A stretch of 48,234 nt of DNA from Deltaproteobacteria bacterium (GCA_021413675.1 JAIOQA010000508.1:1-48234), one strand, 5' to 3'. Positions 1 to 8,777 are shown, counted from the first letter of the stretch. Program-made: numbers and translations. The notes: a model not told the origin generated them from the letters alone.

Positions 1-678
1 GCACGGATGATCGACGTCGCACTCGGGCTCGCTCGAGCAGGTGAAGTCGAGGCCGGGGCCGAGCGTGGTGCAGCGGCCGGTGCCGTTGCAGTCGCGGTCG
101 AGCTCGCACGGGCGCTGGCACGTGGTCATCGGGCCCGCGAAGCCGGTGCTGCCCAGGCAGCGCTCGCCGGCGGCGGTATCGCAGTCGCAGTCGAGATCGC
201 AGGCGCCGGTGTTGGCGCCGCACGCGTGCGCGGGCGCGGGCCCGACGTCGACGGTGAGCGGCGTGACCGTGCCGGTGCCGATGTGCCAGGTGCCGGGCGT
301 CTCGAGGACCAGCGACACCGGGCGGTCGACGTGGGTCGCGCCGGTCGTGCATGCGCCGCCGACCGGGACCCAGACGCCGAGCTCGATGGTCTCGTCGAGG
401 GACTCGAACGTGCGCGCCGCGCCGACTATCCCGAGCTCCTCGCACGGGCCGAGATCGATGCCCACCTTCACGCGGGTGGTGCGGCCGCTGGTCAGCGGCG
501 CGGGATCGATCAGCTCGACCGACGTGCCGCCGCGGCGCTCGTAGCGCCAGGTGCGGCCGCAGGCCTGCGCGGCGTCGGCCACGGTGGCATCGGCGGCCGC
601 GTCGGCGGGGCCGGCATCGGGAGATGATCCACCGCCGCCACAGGCGGCGAGCACGAGCAAGGCGAGGGCGCGGCGCAT
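1..678 (-). CDS. Cys-rich secreted lipoprotein, 3' end outside window
   Basis: I do not recognise a named family. The ATG at 676-678 opens a lipoprotein signal, MRRALALLVLAAC, with the lipobox cysteine at residue 13, followed by an Asp/Ala linker (SPDAGPADAAADA). The central part looks beta-rich. From about residue 155 the protein becomes cysteine-dense (CDLDCDCD, then CQRPCELDRDC), a pattern seen in disulfide-bonded repeats of myxobacterial surface proteins. The frame is still open at base 1, so the C-terminus is missing from this window. It diverges from the lipoprotein gene at 751, with 72 bp between the two start codons. Function unknown; export and lipidation are inferred from the signal. 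Confidence 0.8.
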   Translation of the reverse strand, partial: MRRALALLVLAACGGGGSSPDAGPADAAADATVADAAQACGRTWRYERRGGTSVELIDPAPLTSGRTTRVKVGIDLGPCEELGIVGAARTFESLDETIELGVWVPVGGACTTGATHVDRPVSLVLETPGTWHIGTGTVTPLTVDVGPAPAHACGANTGACDLDCDCDTAAGERCLGSTGFAGPMTTCQRPCELDRDCNGTGRCTTLGPGLDFTCSSEPECDVDHPC

Positions 679-750
679 GGGCGCATCCTATACGCTGGCG
701 GGCGGCGGCTGCCCAGCGAATCGCGGCGCCTGCGGGTATCATCCGCGGCG

Positions 751-1677
751 ATGTCCAAGCTCGGAGTCGTCGCGCTGATCGCCGCCGCCGCGATCGGTGC
801 GTGCAAGCAGAAGGACGCGCCACCCGCGGGCAGCGCCGCCGCCAGCGCGCCCCTCGATGCCGCCAGCGCGCCGAGCGCCCCGCCGGATGCCGCGCCCGCA
901 CCCGAGCCCGCGACCCCGACGACCGTGCCGCCGCCACCGCCCGGCGACGGCCTCGCGATCCCGTACGTGCCGCCGGCCGCGCGCCAGATCATCGACGTCA
1001 CCGACGAGATCACGATCTCGGGCTCGGCGACCGTCTCGGGCCGCGAGATGACGATGCTCGACGATCGCGCGATGGCGTGGAAGGAGACCCTGGTCGCCGT
1101 GAAGGGCGACGTCGTCACCCAGCTCGCGGTGTCGTTCAGCGCGGCGACCGCGAAGGTCGCGCGCCAGGGCAAGGCGGGCGAGCATCCGCTGCCGGTCGCC
1201 GACAAGACCTACGTCTTCACGCTCGATCACGGCCAGGTGACCGCGGTCACCGCCGATGGCGGCGCGGTCCCGCCGGTCGAGCTCGCCGAGCTGAACGCGT
1301 TCCGCGACGATCTCGGCAAGCCCGACAAGCTCGCGGCGCTGATCGCGAGCAAGCGCTGGACGAAGGGCCAGCCGGTCATCCTGTCCGCCGACGAGGTCGG
1401 CGCGGTCGCGCCGCCGGATCGCGGCATGAGCACGCAGCAGGTCACGATGACGCTGGTCGCGATCGCGCCGAAGACGGCGACGTTCGCGCTCGACGCGATC
1501 TACACCGGCACGCTCGGCACGTTCACGACCACCGTCACGACCCGCGGCTCGGTCGTGATCGATCGCGCGCGCGCGCGGCCGATCGCCCTCGAGGTCACCG
1601 GCGACATCCACGGCACCGGCAAGGCCGAGTTCACCGGCCGGCTGATCCGCAAGAAGACGCTCGGCTATCGCGAGTAG
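751..1677 (+). CDS. Predicted lipoprotein of unknown function
   Basis: This encodes 308 residues. MSKLGVVALIAAAAIGAC is a lipoprotein signal with the lipobox cysteine at residue 18, then a long Ala/Pro/Asp linker (residues about 20-65). The rest is a mixed beta-rich domain without cysteines or a catalytic motif that I can name; the C-terminal part (TATFALDAIYTGTLGTF) resembles the antiparallel strands of lipocalin- or LolA-like carriers, but this is only an impression. It ends 12 bp before the convergent CAP-domain gene, so the two are transcribed tail to tail. Function unknown. Confidence 0.8.
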   Translation: MSKLGVVALIAAAAIGACKQKDAPPAGSAAASAPLDAASAPSAPPDAAPAPEPATPTTVPPPPPGDGLAIPYVPPAARQIIDVTDEITISGSATVSGREMTMLDDRAMAWKETLVAVKGDVVTQLAVSFSAATAKVARQGKAGEHPLPVADKTYVFTLDHGQVTAVTADGGAVPPVELAELNAFRDDLGKPDKLAALIASKRWTKGQPVILSADEVGAVAPPDRGMSTQQVTMTLVAIAPKTATFALDAIYTGTLGTFTTTVTTRGSVVIDRARARPIALEVTGDIHGTGKAEFTGRLIRKKTLGYRE

Positions 1678-1689
1678 CGCCGCGCGCCG

Positions 1690-2286
1690 TCAGTACGGCT
1701 TGCCGCCGTCGTTGCCGCCGGGGCCGTAGTCGCAGACGATCGTGCTCGAGTACGTCAGCCCGCTGCAGTTGTAGAGCGCGCAGCCGACCTTGGTCGTGTT
1801 CCGCCACACGACCTGCGTGTAGTGGCCGCAGATCTTGCCCGAGGCGCAGGTGTTCGACGCGTAGTCGTAGTTGTTCTTCTCCGAGACCCACGACGCGACC
1901 GCGCCGGGCCCGGTCGCGGTGCCGGAGGACGCGTAGATGTTCTCGCCGACGTAGGTCGGGTAGCCGGTCGAGCGCCCGGCGTTGTGATCGACGAGCCCCG
2001 CCGGCGCCTCGACGTCGGTGCACTTCTGCACCCACGCCGTCGCGATCGCGGCGAGCGCCGGATCCCAGGTGAGCGGCGGCACGCCGACCGCAGCGCGCGC
2101 CTCGTTGTGCGCGAGCGTGATGCCCGCGAGCTCCGCGGGCTCGCCGACGCCGCCGGGCGCGTCGGGGCCACCGCCGCCGGGTGCATCGACGACCGCGCCG
2201 GGCGGCGCATCGACGCCGCTCGACGGATCGATGTCACCACCACACGCGGTCACCACGAACAGGACCCACGGCAGAGCGCGCCTCAT
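1690..2286 (-). CDS. CAP/SCP-domain lipoprotein (PR-1/allergen V5 fold)
   Basis: The product is 198 aa. The start MRRALPWVLFVVTAC gives a lipobox cysteine at residue 15, followed by a Gly/Pro/Asp linker (GVDAPPGAVVDAPGG). The remainder is a CAP domain: HNEARAAVGVPPLTW near its start, VGENIYAS in the middle, and the family signature GHYTQVVWRNT near residue 155, with the two conserved histidines (HNEAR and GHYTQ) that line the CAP cavity. Cysteines near the C-terminus would form disulfides. The open frame extends further upstream over the riboswitch region, but that extension has no signal peptide, so I use the ATG at 2284-2286. CAP proteins are secreted and bind lipids or act as proteases in some lineages; its target here is unknown. 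Confidence 0.9.
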   Translation of the reverse strand: MRRALPWVLFVVTACGGDIDPSSGVDAPPGAVVDAPGGGGPDAPGGVGEPAELAGITLAHNEARAAVGVPPLTWDPALAAIATAWVQKCTDVEAPAGLVDHNAGRSTGYPTYVGENIYASSGTATGPGAVASWVSEKNNYDYASNTCASGKICGHYTQVVWRNTTKVGCALYNCSGLTYSSTIVCDYGPGGNDGGKPY

Positions 2287-2444
2287 GGTGGCAGGATCGC
2301 CGCGCCACGTGCGCGCGTCAATGTGGGCGCATGGGCGCGGAATCACGCAGCATCGACCGATCCGCGCACCCGCGGGTCGGAGCGCCGCCGTTGACACGGC
2401 CGCGGAGAGTCGGATACAGGGGCTATGCAGCGCGCCGGTGCGCG

Positions 2445-2640
2445 CGAGGTGCCAACGAATCCAGTCGACGAGATCTTCCGTGGGTGATCGGGAAGCCGGT
2501 GCGAATCCGGCGCAGCCCCCGCTACTGTGACCGAGGACGAACGCAGCACGGCCTGGAATGCCCAGGCCAGCCACCGCAAGGGAAGGCGCTGTCAGTAGGA
2601 TGATTCGGGAGTCAGGAGACCGGCCCACGGAACCAGCTTC
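2445..2640 (+). promoter_or_regulatory. Cobalamin (AdoCbl) riboswitch
   Basis: Textbook core elements appear in order: GGGAAGCCGGTGCGAATCCG at 2490-2509, CGCAGCCCCCGCTACTGTGA at 2511-2530, the B12-box-like CCAGCCACCGCAAGGGAAGG at about 2567-2586, and AGTCAGGAGACCGGCC at 2610-2625, which closes the kissing/J-region. It lies on the coding strand directly before a TonB-dependent receptor, the classic location for B12 repression of uptake. The outer P1 boundaries are estimated. Confidence 0.96.
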
Positions 2641-2669
2641 GGGGTGTGAGCCTAGATGGCCGCGCCTCG

Positions 2670-2686
2670 CGTTACGTGGGGTGACG
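2670..2686 (+). promoter_or_regulatory. Possible SD-sequestering hairpin of the riboswitch
   Basis: CGTTAC (2670-2675) can pair with GTGACG (2681-2686) through one G-U wobble, with GTGGG as the loop. The stem and loop cover the only Shine-Dalgarno-like stretch (GGGGTGA) and end one base before the TTG start at 2688. This is the layout of a translational expression platform. The pairing is seen in the sequence; its link to ligand binding is inference. Confidence 0.45.
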
Positions 2687-2687
2687 T

Positions 2688-4961
2688 TTGAATCGCGCGA
2701 CCAAGATCTCCTTGCGTCGAGCATGCCGCGCGGCCCTGGCCGCGTTGCTGCTCGCGCCCGTGGTGCATGCCGAGCCGACGCCCGACCGGGCGACGGCGCC
2801 GCGCGTGGCCACGCCGCCGCGGGTCGCGACCCCGCGCGAGGACGCGCGGCCGCGCGATCCCGTCCCGGTCGCGAAGGCGCCGGATGTCGCGGCCGCGGAG
2901 CCCGCGCCGATCGAGGATCCCGCCGGCGAGACCGTGGTCATCGATGGCCGCGCGGTGCGCGGCGGCGTGCGCGATCTGGTCGGCGGCGATCCGACCGCGC
3001 GCGATCGCCGCGGCGCGCTCGCGACCGCGCCGTTCGTGACGATCGTCCACACCGATGATCACGCGGGCGAGCCCGCGGCGTTCGCGGATCTGATCGGCGC
3101 GACCGTCGGCGCGCACGTCCGCAGCCTCGGCGGGCTCGGCGCGTTCTCGTCGGTGTCGGTGCGCGGGCTCGGCAGCGGCCAGACCGCGGTCTACGTCGAT
3201 GGCGTGCCGCTGTCGCGCGTCGCCTCGGTCACCGCCGACCTCGGCCGCTTCGACGCCGACGCGTTCGATCGCGTCGAGCTGTACCGCGGCGGCGCGCCGG
3301 TCGATCTCGGCGGCGCGGCCCAGGGCGGCGCCCTCAACCTGGTCAGCCCGCTCGGCGCCGGGCCGCGCGGCGAGCGCTGGCGCGCGAGCGCGGGCATCGG
3401 CTCGTTCGGCGCGCGCCAGGTGCGGCTCGGCTACGGCGCCGGCGATCCCGCCGACGGCACCGCGGTGCTGGTCGACGCCGGCTACAGCGGCGCGACCGGC
3501 GACTTCGTCTACTTCGACGACGGCGGTACCAACCTCGATCCGTCCGACGATCACGACGCGCGCCGCGCCAACAACGCCTACGACCAGGGCGACGCCGCGA
3601 TCCGCGCCGGCGGCACGCGCCACGGCTGGCGCTGGCGCGCGTCGTCGTCGGCGCTGCACAAGCGCCAGGGCGTGCCGGGCAGCGCGTGGAACCAGGCGCT
3701 CCACACCTCGCTCAGCACGACCAGCGGCCTGGTCTCGGGCGAGATCGGCGGCGCGCCGTTCGGCGACGACGGGCCCGCGATGACCGATCGCGCGTTCGCG
3801 ATGGTCGAGGCCCAGGCGTTCCGCGATCCCGACGACGAGGTCGGCCTCTCCGGGAACGATCGGCGCTACACCACGCTGGCCGGAGGCGCGACCTCGGCGT
3901 GGCGCTGGCAGCTCGGTCGCCACGCGACCGCGGCCGCGCTCGAGCTGCGCGGCGACTGGTTCCGCGATGTCGACGAGGATCGCTCGCGGCCCGCGACCCG
4001 CGGCCTGCGCCTGGGCGCCGGGCTCGCGCTCGCCGACGACATCGAGCTGGCCGACGCGCGGCTGGTGCTGTCACCGGCGGTGCGGATCGATCTCGCGCGC
4101 ACGCGGCCGACGATCGATCCCAACGCGACCGACATGACCGCGCCGGCACCGCGCACCGATCTGCTGCCCAGCCCGCGCCTCGGCGCGCGCGTGCTCGTCG
4201 ACGAGGACGTCGCGATCAAGGGCAGCGCCGGCTGGTACGCGCGGCTGCCGACGGTGGTCGAGCTGTACGGCGATCGCGGCTTCGTCGTCGGTTCGCCCGG
4301 ACTGCGTCCGGAAACCGGACCGAGCGCGGATCTCGGCGTGGTCATCGCGCCGCAGGCCGCGTGGCAGGGCATCGATCGGATCCTGATCGAGGCCGCCGGG
4401 TTCTACGCCGCGCCCGACGACGCGATCGCCTACGTGTCCGCCGGTCTGGTCGCGCGGCCGCTCAACCTCGGGCCCGCGCGGGTGCGCGGCGCCGAGCTGT
4501 CGGTCACCGGCCGCGCCGCGGGCATGCTCACGGTCACCGGCAACTACACGCTGGTCGACGCGGTCCAGCGCTCGACCCAGGCGAGCGTCGACGGCAAGCG
4601 CCTGCCCGGGCGGCCGCGCCACGAGCTCTACGTGCGCGGCGATCTCGCCGGCAAGGTCGGCGATCGGGTCTGGGTGCTGTGGACCGACGTGGCGTGGACC
4701 GCCGGCAGCTTCCTCGATCAATCCAACCTCGCCGCGGTGCCCGCGCGCACGCTGGTCGGCGCGGGCGCCAAGGTCGCGCTCGGCGGCGGCCTCCTCGCCG
4801 GCCTCACGATCCGCAACGTCGCCGACGCGCGCATCGAGCAGGTCGCGCTCGACCCTGCGCCCCGGCCCGACCTCGCGAATGTTCCCCGCGCGATCAGCGA
4901 CTACGGCGGTTACCCGCTGCCCGGTCGCGCGCTCTATCTCTCGCTCGAATGGACGTACTGA
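2688..4961 (+). CDS. btuB: BtuB-like TonB-dependent receptor, probable cobalamin importer
   Basis: This 757-aa outer-membrane receptor starts at TTG 2688, because an in-frame stop lies just upstream; MNRATKISLRRACRAALAAL begins a signal peptide with probable cleavage after VHA (residue 28). The plug domain (about residues 80-235) has the usual SVSVRGLGSGQTAVYVDGVP and YRGGAPVDLGGAAQGGALNL segments. The rest is a beta-barrel ending in aromatic LSLEWTY, the usual C-terminal strand. A cobalamin riboswitch precedes it and a beta-propeller lipoprotein follows 3 bp after the stop. The family imports scarce ligands using TonB energy; the substrate B12 (or a corrinoid) is inferred from the riboswitch, not from receptor residues. 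No TonB/ExbBD or BtuCDF genes are in the window. Confidence 0.88.
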   Translation: MNRATKISLRRACRAALAALLLAPVVHAEPTPDRATAPRVATPPRVATPREDARPRDPVPVAKAPDVAAAEPAPIEDPAGETVVIDGRAVRGGVRDLVGGDPTARDRRGALATAPFVTIVHTDDHAGEPAAFADLIGATVGAHVRSLGGLGAFSSVSVRGLGSGQTAVYVDGVPLSRVASVTADLGRFDADAFDRVELYRGGAPVDLGGAAQGGALNLVSPLGAGPRGERWRASAGIGSFGARQVRLGYGAGDPADGTAVLVDAGYSGATGDFVYFDDGGTNLDPSDDHDARRANNAYDQGDAAIRAGGTRHGWRWRASSSALHKRQGVPGSAWNQALHTSLSTTSGLVSGEIGGAPFGDDGPAMTDRAFAMVEAQAFRDPDDEVGLSGNDRRYTTLAGGATSAWRWQLGRHATAAALELRGDWFRDVDEDRSRPATRGLRLGAGLALADDIELADARLVLSPAVRIDLARTRPTIDPNATDMTAPAPRTDLLPSPRLGARVLVDEDVAIKGSAGWYARLPTVVELYGDRGFVVGSPGLRPETGPSADLGVVIAPQAAWQGIDRILIEAAGFYAAPDDAIAYVSAGLVARPLNLGPARVRGAELSVTGRAAGMLTVTGNYTLVDAVQRSTQASVDGKRLPGRPRHELYVRGDLAGKVGDRVWVLWTDVAWTAGSFLDQSNLAAVPARTLVGAGAKVALGGGLLAGLTIRNVADARIEQVALDPAPRPDLANVPRAISDYGGYPLPGRALYLSLEWTY

Positions 4962-4964
4962 ATC

Positions 4965-6095
4965 ATGAAGCGCCTCGCTCTCTCGCTGCTCTTCGTCGCC
5001 GCCTGCGGTGACAACGCGATCGCCCCGACGCCCGAGTCCCCCGACGCCGCGATCCCCGGCACGCCCGACGCCATGCCCGGCGCGACCGCGGTGATCGTCG
5101 CCGGCGACTTCGCCTCGACCGGCGTGCTCTCGACGATCAAGATGCCGTCGCTCGCGGTCACGCCCAACGCGGTCGCGGGCGTCGCGGGTGGCGATCCGTT
5201 CGTCCGCCAGTACGGCGACGAGCTATTCATCATCAACCGCTCGACCGGCGACAACATCACGATCCTCGGGCACGACCTCGCGCTGGTCCAGCAGGTCGGC
5301 ACCGGCGCCGGCGTCAACCCGCAGGATGTCGCCGTCGACGGCCGCACGCTGTACGTGCCCGGCCTCGGCACCGCCGGCGTGGTCGTGATCGATCGCGATC
5401 ACCCCGACCAGCGCGCGACGATCGATCTCGGCGCGCTCGATCCCGATGGTCACCCGGACTGCGTCTCGGCCTTCGTCGCGGGCCCGAAGCTCCTGGTCGC
5501 GTGCGGTGTCCTCGACGAGAACTTCGTCGCGCGCGGCCCGACGAAGATCGCGATCGTCGATCGCGCGACCAAGACGATGACCGGCTCGTTCGAGCTGGCG
5601 ACCGCGAACCCGATCGGCTTCCTCGTCGCCACTCCGACGACCTCGATGTTCGGCGGCGATCTGCTGATCGCGACCGCGCCGTCGTTCACCGACTACACGA
5701 CCGGCTGCCTCGCGCGGATCTCGCTGGGCGCGACGCCGGCGGCCCACGGCTGCGCGGTCACCAACGCCGCGCTCGACGGCCTCGCCAACCACCTCGAGGT
5801 CAGCCCCGACGGCGCGTCCTTGTGGATCGCGGTCACGCACTACGACGACACCTTCCAGCTGACCGGCGCGCTGCGCGCGGTGAATCTCGCGACCGCCGCG
5901 CTCGGCGATTCGATCACGCCGGCCGCGCAGATCGTCACCGACGTCGCGGCCTGCCCCGATGGCTCGACGGTGATCGTCGACAACACGTTCGGCCACGCCG
6001 GCGTGCGCGTGTACAAGAACGGCGCGGAGCTCACGACCGCGGCGCTCGACATCGGCACGACGCCGAACTACGGCAACAACCTCACCTGCTTCTGA
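4965..6095 (+). CDS. Beta-propeller lipoprotein, candidate BtuG-like surface corrinoid-binding protein
   Basis: The product is 376 aa with lipobox LFVAAC (Cys14) and a Pro/Asp linker to about residue 35. The rest reads as a YVTN/YncE-type beta-propeller: repeated short blades such as GDELFIINRSTGDNITIL, GRTLYVPGLGTAGVVVID, GGDLLIATAPSF and GASLWIAVTHYDD, with paired cysteines (Cys in HPDCVSAF, LLVACG, TTGCL, HGCAV, ACPDG, and the terminal TCF). Its ATG is 3 bp after the receptor stop, so both should share the B12-controlled mRNA. In Bacteroidetes, BtuG is a surface propeller lipoprotein that captures B12 for its neighbour BtuB. The same gene order here suggests a similar role, but homology to BtuG has not been tested and lipoprotein propellers are common. 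Confidence 0.75.
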   Translation: MKRLALSLLFVAACGDNAIAPTPESPDAAIPGTPDAMPGATAVIVAGDFASTGVLSTIKMPSLAVTPNAVAGVAGGDPFVRQYGDELFIINRSTGDNITILGHDLALVQQVGTGAGVNPQDVAVDGRTLYVPGLGTAGVVVIDRDHPDQRATIDLGALDPDGHPDCVSAFVAGPKLLVACGVLDENFVARGPTKIAIVDRATKTMTGSFELATANPIGFLVATPTTSMFGGDLLIATAPSFTDYTTGCLARISLGATPAAHGCAVTNAALDGLANHLEVSPDGASLWIAVTHYDDTFQLTGALRAVNLATAALGDSITPAAQIVTDVAACPDGSTVIVDNTFGHAGVRVYKNGAELTTAALDIGTTPNYGNNLTCF

Positions 6096-6110
6096 TCCAT
6101 CATCGGGCGC

Positions 6111-6572
6111 ATGGAGCCCGAGGTCTCGATCGTCCAGGTCGCGCCACGCCTCATCGCCGCGGTCCGGCGCACCGTCGCACCCGGTAAGGTGCCGGCGGTG
6201 TTCGGCAGCGCGCTCGACCTGGTGTGGGCGTTCTTGCGCGCCCACCCCGGGCTCCGCACCGACGGCCACAACGTGTTCCTCTACCACCACGTCGACGAGC
6301 CGGTGGGCGGCATGCCGATCGACTTCGGCGTGGAGGTGACGCGCCGCTTCGAGCCCGGGGGCGAAGTGCGCGTGGTCGAGACGCCCGCGGGGGAGGCGGC
6401 GGAGGTCGTGCATCGCGGCGACTACGCGGGCCTGCCGGGCGCCCACGCGGCGCTGCACCGCTGGTGCGCGGCGAAGCACCGCCGCGTCGGTGCGCACAGC
6501 CTCGAGATCTACGGCGACTGGTCGCCGGATCCGGCGCGCCTCGAGACCACGATCCAGTACCTGCTGCGCTGA
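6111..6572 (+). CDS. GyrI-like small-molecule-binding domain protein
   Basis: This is 153 aa, close to the size of a single GyrI/AraC effector-binding domain. The N-terminus (PEVSIVQVAPRLIAAVRRTV) and the later segments HNVFLYHH, MPIDFGVEVTRRF and VVHRGDYAGLPGAHAALHRW match the typical order of this fold, in which the Y/H-G-x-Y-x-x-L element precedes the long helix; it ends in ETTIQYLLR. There is no DNA-binding helix-turn-helix, so it is a stand-alone domain. It begins 15 bp after the propeller lipoprotein and could be the last gene of the B12 operon. Stand-alone members bind hydrophobic ligands or hydrolyse cyclopropanoids; the ligand is unknown. Confidence 0.8.
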   Translation: MEPEVSIVQVAPRLIAAVRRTVAPGKVPAVFGSALDLVWAFLRAHPGLRTDGHNVFLYHHVDEPVGGMPIDFGVEVTRRFEPGGEVRVVETPAGEAAEVVHRGDYAGLPGAHAALHRWCAAKHRRVGAHSLEIYGDWSPDPARLETTIQYLLR

Positions 6573-7298
6573 TCAGCGCATCACCGCCATGCCGCCGCTC
6601 TCGGCGGCGAGCGACTGCAGGAGCGACGAGTCCTGATCGATGCCGACGCCGACGGTGTCGAAGCGCAAGCCGCGCTGGATCTCGCCGCGCGCTCGCGCCA
6701 GCAGCTCGCTGGCCGAGCCGCCGGTGTTGGCGAGGCCGTCGGAGAGCAGCACGACCCGCGCCGCGCCCATGCGGTAGGCGAGGTCGAGCGCGGGCGCGGC
6801 GGCGGTGCTGCCGCGCGCGGTGATGCCGCGGACGAAGCCCTCGATCGCGGCCCGGCTGTCGGGCGTGAGCACGATCAGGGTCGGCGCGACCGCGGCGAGC
6901 TCGTCGTCGAAGAAGACCACGCCGACGCGGGTGCCGTCGGGCAGCGCGCGCAGCGTGCGGACCAGCTCGGCCTTGGCGACCTCCATCTTGCTGGGCAGCG
7001 GGCCGTGCGCGGCGGAGTTGACCAGCGAGGCGGCGAAGCCGGCGAGCGCGGCCTGGCCGCGGCTCATGCCGACCGCCTTGCCCGCGAACCCGGCGGAGAC
7101 CTCGCCCATCGAGCCCGAGCGATCGAGCACGAACACCACGTCGCGCGCGTCGTTCAACGGGATGCCGAAGAAGTCGATGCGGACCTCGGCCTGGACCGCG
7201 ACCGCTGGCTGCGCGGGGCCGATGATGCGAAAGCCGCCCGCGCCGGTCACGGTGCACGCGGTCAGCGCGAGGGCGGCGAGCGAGGCGCGCTTGAGCAT
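6573..7298 (-). CDS. von Willebrand factor A (VWA) domain lipoprotein
   Basis: The product is 241 aa. MLKRASLAALALTAC places a lipobox cysteine at residue 15. A VWA domain follows: DVVFVLDRSGSMGE supplies the DxSxS MIDAS motif at about residue 59-63, KMEVAKAELVRTL is the next helix, RVGVVFFDDE and VVLLSDGLANTG supply the later MIDAS Thr/Asp-type positions. VWA domains bind protein ligands through a divalent metal. The stop codon directly abuts the convergent GyrI-like gene with no gap. The ATG at 7296-7298 has no clear Shine-Dalgarno sequence. Its ligand is unknown; the lipid anchor puts it in the envelope. Confidence 0.88.
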   Translation of the reverse strand: MLKRASLAALALTACTVTGAGGFRIIGPAQPAVAVQAEVRIDFFGIPLNDARDVVFVLDRSGSMGEVSAGFAGKAVGMSRGQAALAGFAASLVNSAAHGPLPSKMEVAKAELVRTLRALPDGTRVGVVFFDDELAAVAPTLIVLTPDSRAAIEGFVRGITARGSTAAAPALDLAYRMGAARVVLLSDGLANTGGSASELLARARGEIQRGLRFDTVGVGIDQDSSLLQSLAAESGGMAVMR

Positions 7299-7613
7299 GG
7301 AGGAGGGAAGAGCAACCTGCGTGCCGGCGAACGATCGTTGCGACCTCGCGGTGTTGGCGCGCGCACGCGATGCGGCATCGCGCGAGGTGTGGCGCGCGCG
7401 CCTCGCCGGGAATCACGGTCGACGCTGCCCACGCGCGGTTGCAGTCGCGGCGCGCGGTCCCAGGTCACGGGCCACGTGATCACGCGCCGGGGCGCGCCGG
7501 TCCCTGTGTGATCGCGAGGGATTCGCGCGCGGAGATGCGCGCGATCGCGCCGCGCCACGCGTGGCACTGCGCATGAAGTGGTGCGTGCGCACACCCCGCA
7601 GTCGGAGGCATCG
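7299..7613. other. Divergent intergenic region
   Basis: This stretch separates the VWA gene (leftward) from the protease gene (rightward) and should hold both promoters. I see a small hairpin, GCGATG-CGG-CATCGC, at 7367-7381 and the protease ribosome binding site GGAGG at 7604-7608. I see no convincing gene. Confidence 0.5.
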
Positions 7614-8777
7614 ATGGTTCGCTCGCTGATCGCAACTTCCGTGATGGCGCTGGTCGGTGGCTGCATGGTCGGCGATCCCAACGCCACCGGCACGAACCAG
7701 GGCGCGATGACGTTCGAGGAGTGGAAGGCGCAGGCCTGGGTCGAGACCTGGGCCGGCGGCGCGTACATCGTCGACGGCGACACGCCGCTGTTCAACGACA
7801 AGCAGCTGTTCGAGGCCTGGCAGAACTACGTGAGCCAGGGCGGCCTGATCGTCAACACCGTCGGCGGCGCCGACGACCGCTGGGACGACACCCGCAAGCT
7901 CGACCTCACGTACTGCGTGTCCGACGACTTCGGCGCGAACAAGCAGACCGTGATCGACGCGATGGTCGCCGGCTCCGATCAGGGCTGGTCGCAGTACGCG
8001 AACGTGACGTTCGTCTACGTGCCGGCGGAGGACGGTCGCTGCTCGACCGCGAACGACGCCGTGCTGTTCGATGTTCGTCCGGTCAGCGGACAGAGCTACC
8101 TGGCGCGGTCGTTCTTTCCCAGCACCACCCGCAGCGGCCGCGAGCTGCTCATCGACAGCACGGCGTTCGGCAACGTCGGCTGGCCGCTCGGCAACATCCT
8201 CGGCCATGAGATGGGCCACATCCTCGGCTTCCGCCACGAGCACACCCGGCCCGAGGCCGGCACCTGCTTCGAGGACAACAGCTGGCGTCCGCTGACGCCG
8301 TACGACAGCGCGTCGATCATGCATTACCCGCAGTGCAACGGGTCGTCGCAGGACCTGTCGTTCACCGCGCAGGACGGCGCGGGTGCCGCGAGCCTGTACG
8401 GCGCGCCAGGCGGTGGCGGTGGCGGCGGTGGCGGCGGTGGCGGCGGCGGTGGCGGCGGTGGCAACGCCAGCGTCCCGCACACCGCGTCGGTCGACGGCGC
8501 GGTCGCCAAGGACGAGACTCTCGACTACCAGCCGATCGCGGTCGTACCGGGGACGATCGTCGAGGTCGCGATGTCGGGCTCGGGCGATCCCGATCTGTAC
8601 GTGCGGTTCGGCGCGCAGCCGACCGCGACGCTCTACGCGTGCCGCCCGTACGTCGATGGCGCGAGCGAGACCTGCTCGGTGAGCGTGCCCGCGGGCGAGA
8701 CCGCGGCCTACATCCAGGTCCGCGGGTTCGAGGCCGCCTCGTTCCACCTGGACGTCAGCTGGTCCGGCCCCAGCTGA
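7614..8777 (+). CDS. Astacin-like (M12A) zinc metalloprotease lipoprotein with PPC domain
   Basis: The ATG at 7614 is chosen because GGAGG sits 5 bp upstream and it starts a lipoprotein signal (MVRSLIATSVMALVGGC, Cys17); an upstream GTG at 7578 would bury it. The 387-aa product carries the full metzincin zinc motif HEMGHILGFRHEHTRP near residue 198 and the Met-turn SIMHYP near residue 236, both typical of astacins. A run of 18 glycines (about residues 266-283) links the protease to a C-terminal PPC domain (DPDLYVRFG, ETAAYIQVRGFEAASF), which usually helps secretion or substrate binding and is often removed. No long pro-peptide is evident beyond the segment before DLTYCV. Likely a surface or secreted predatory/nutritional protease. 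Confidence 0.93.
   Translation: MVRSLIATSVMALVGGCMVGDPNATGTNQGAMTFEEWKAQAWVETWAGGAYIVDGDTPLFNDKQLFEAWQNYVSQGGLIVNTVGGADDRWDDTRKLDLTYCVSDDFGANKQTVIDAMVAGSDQGWSQYANVTFVYVPAEDGRCSTANDAVLFDVRPVSGQSYLARSFFPSTTRSGRELLIDSTAFGNVGWPLGNILGHEMGHILGFRHEHTRPEAGTCFEDNSWRPLTPYDSASIMHYPQCNGSSQDLSFTAQDGAGAASLYGAPGGGGGGGGGGGGGGGGGGNASVPHTASVDGAVAKDETLDYQPIAVVPGTIVEVAMSGSGDPDLYVRFGAQPTATLYACRPYVDGASETCSVSVPAGETAAYIQVRGFEAASFHLDVSWSGPS

Noticed and set aside
2343..2724. Minus-strand extension of the CAP gene across the riboswitch
   Set aside because: It lacks a signal peptide and overlaps a conserved RNA; the ATG at 2284-2286 explains the lipoprotein.
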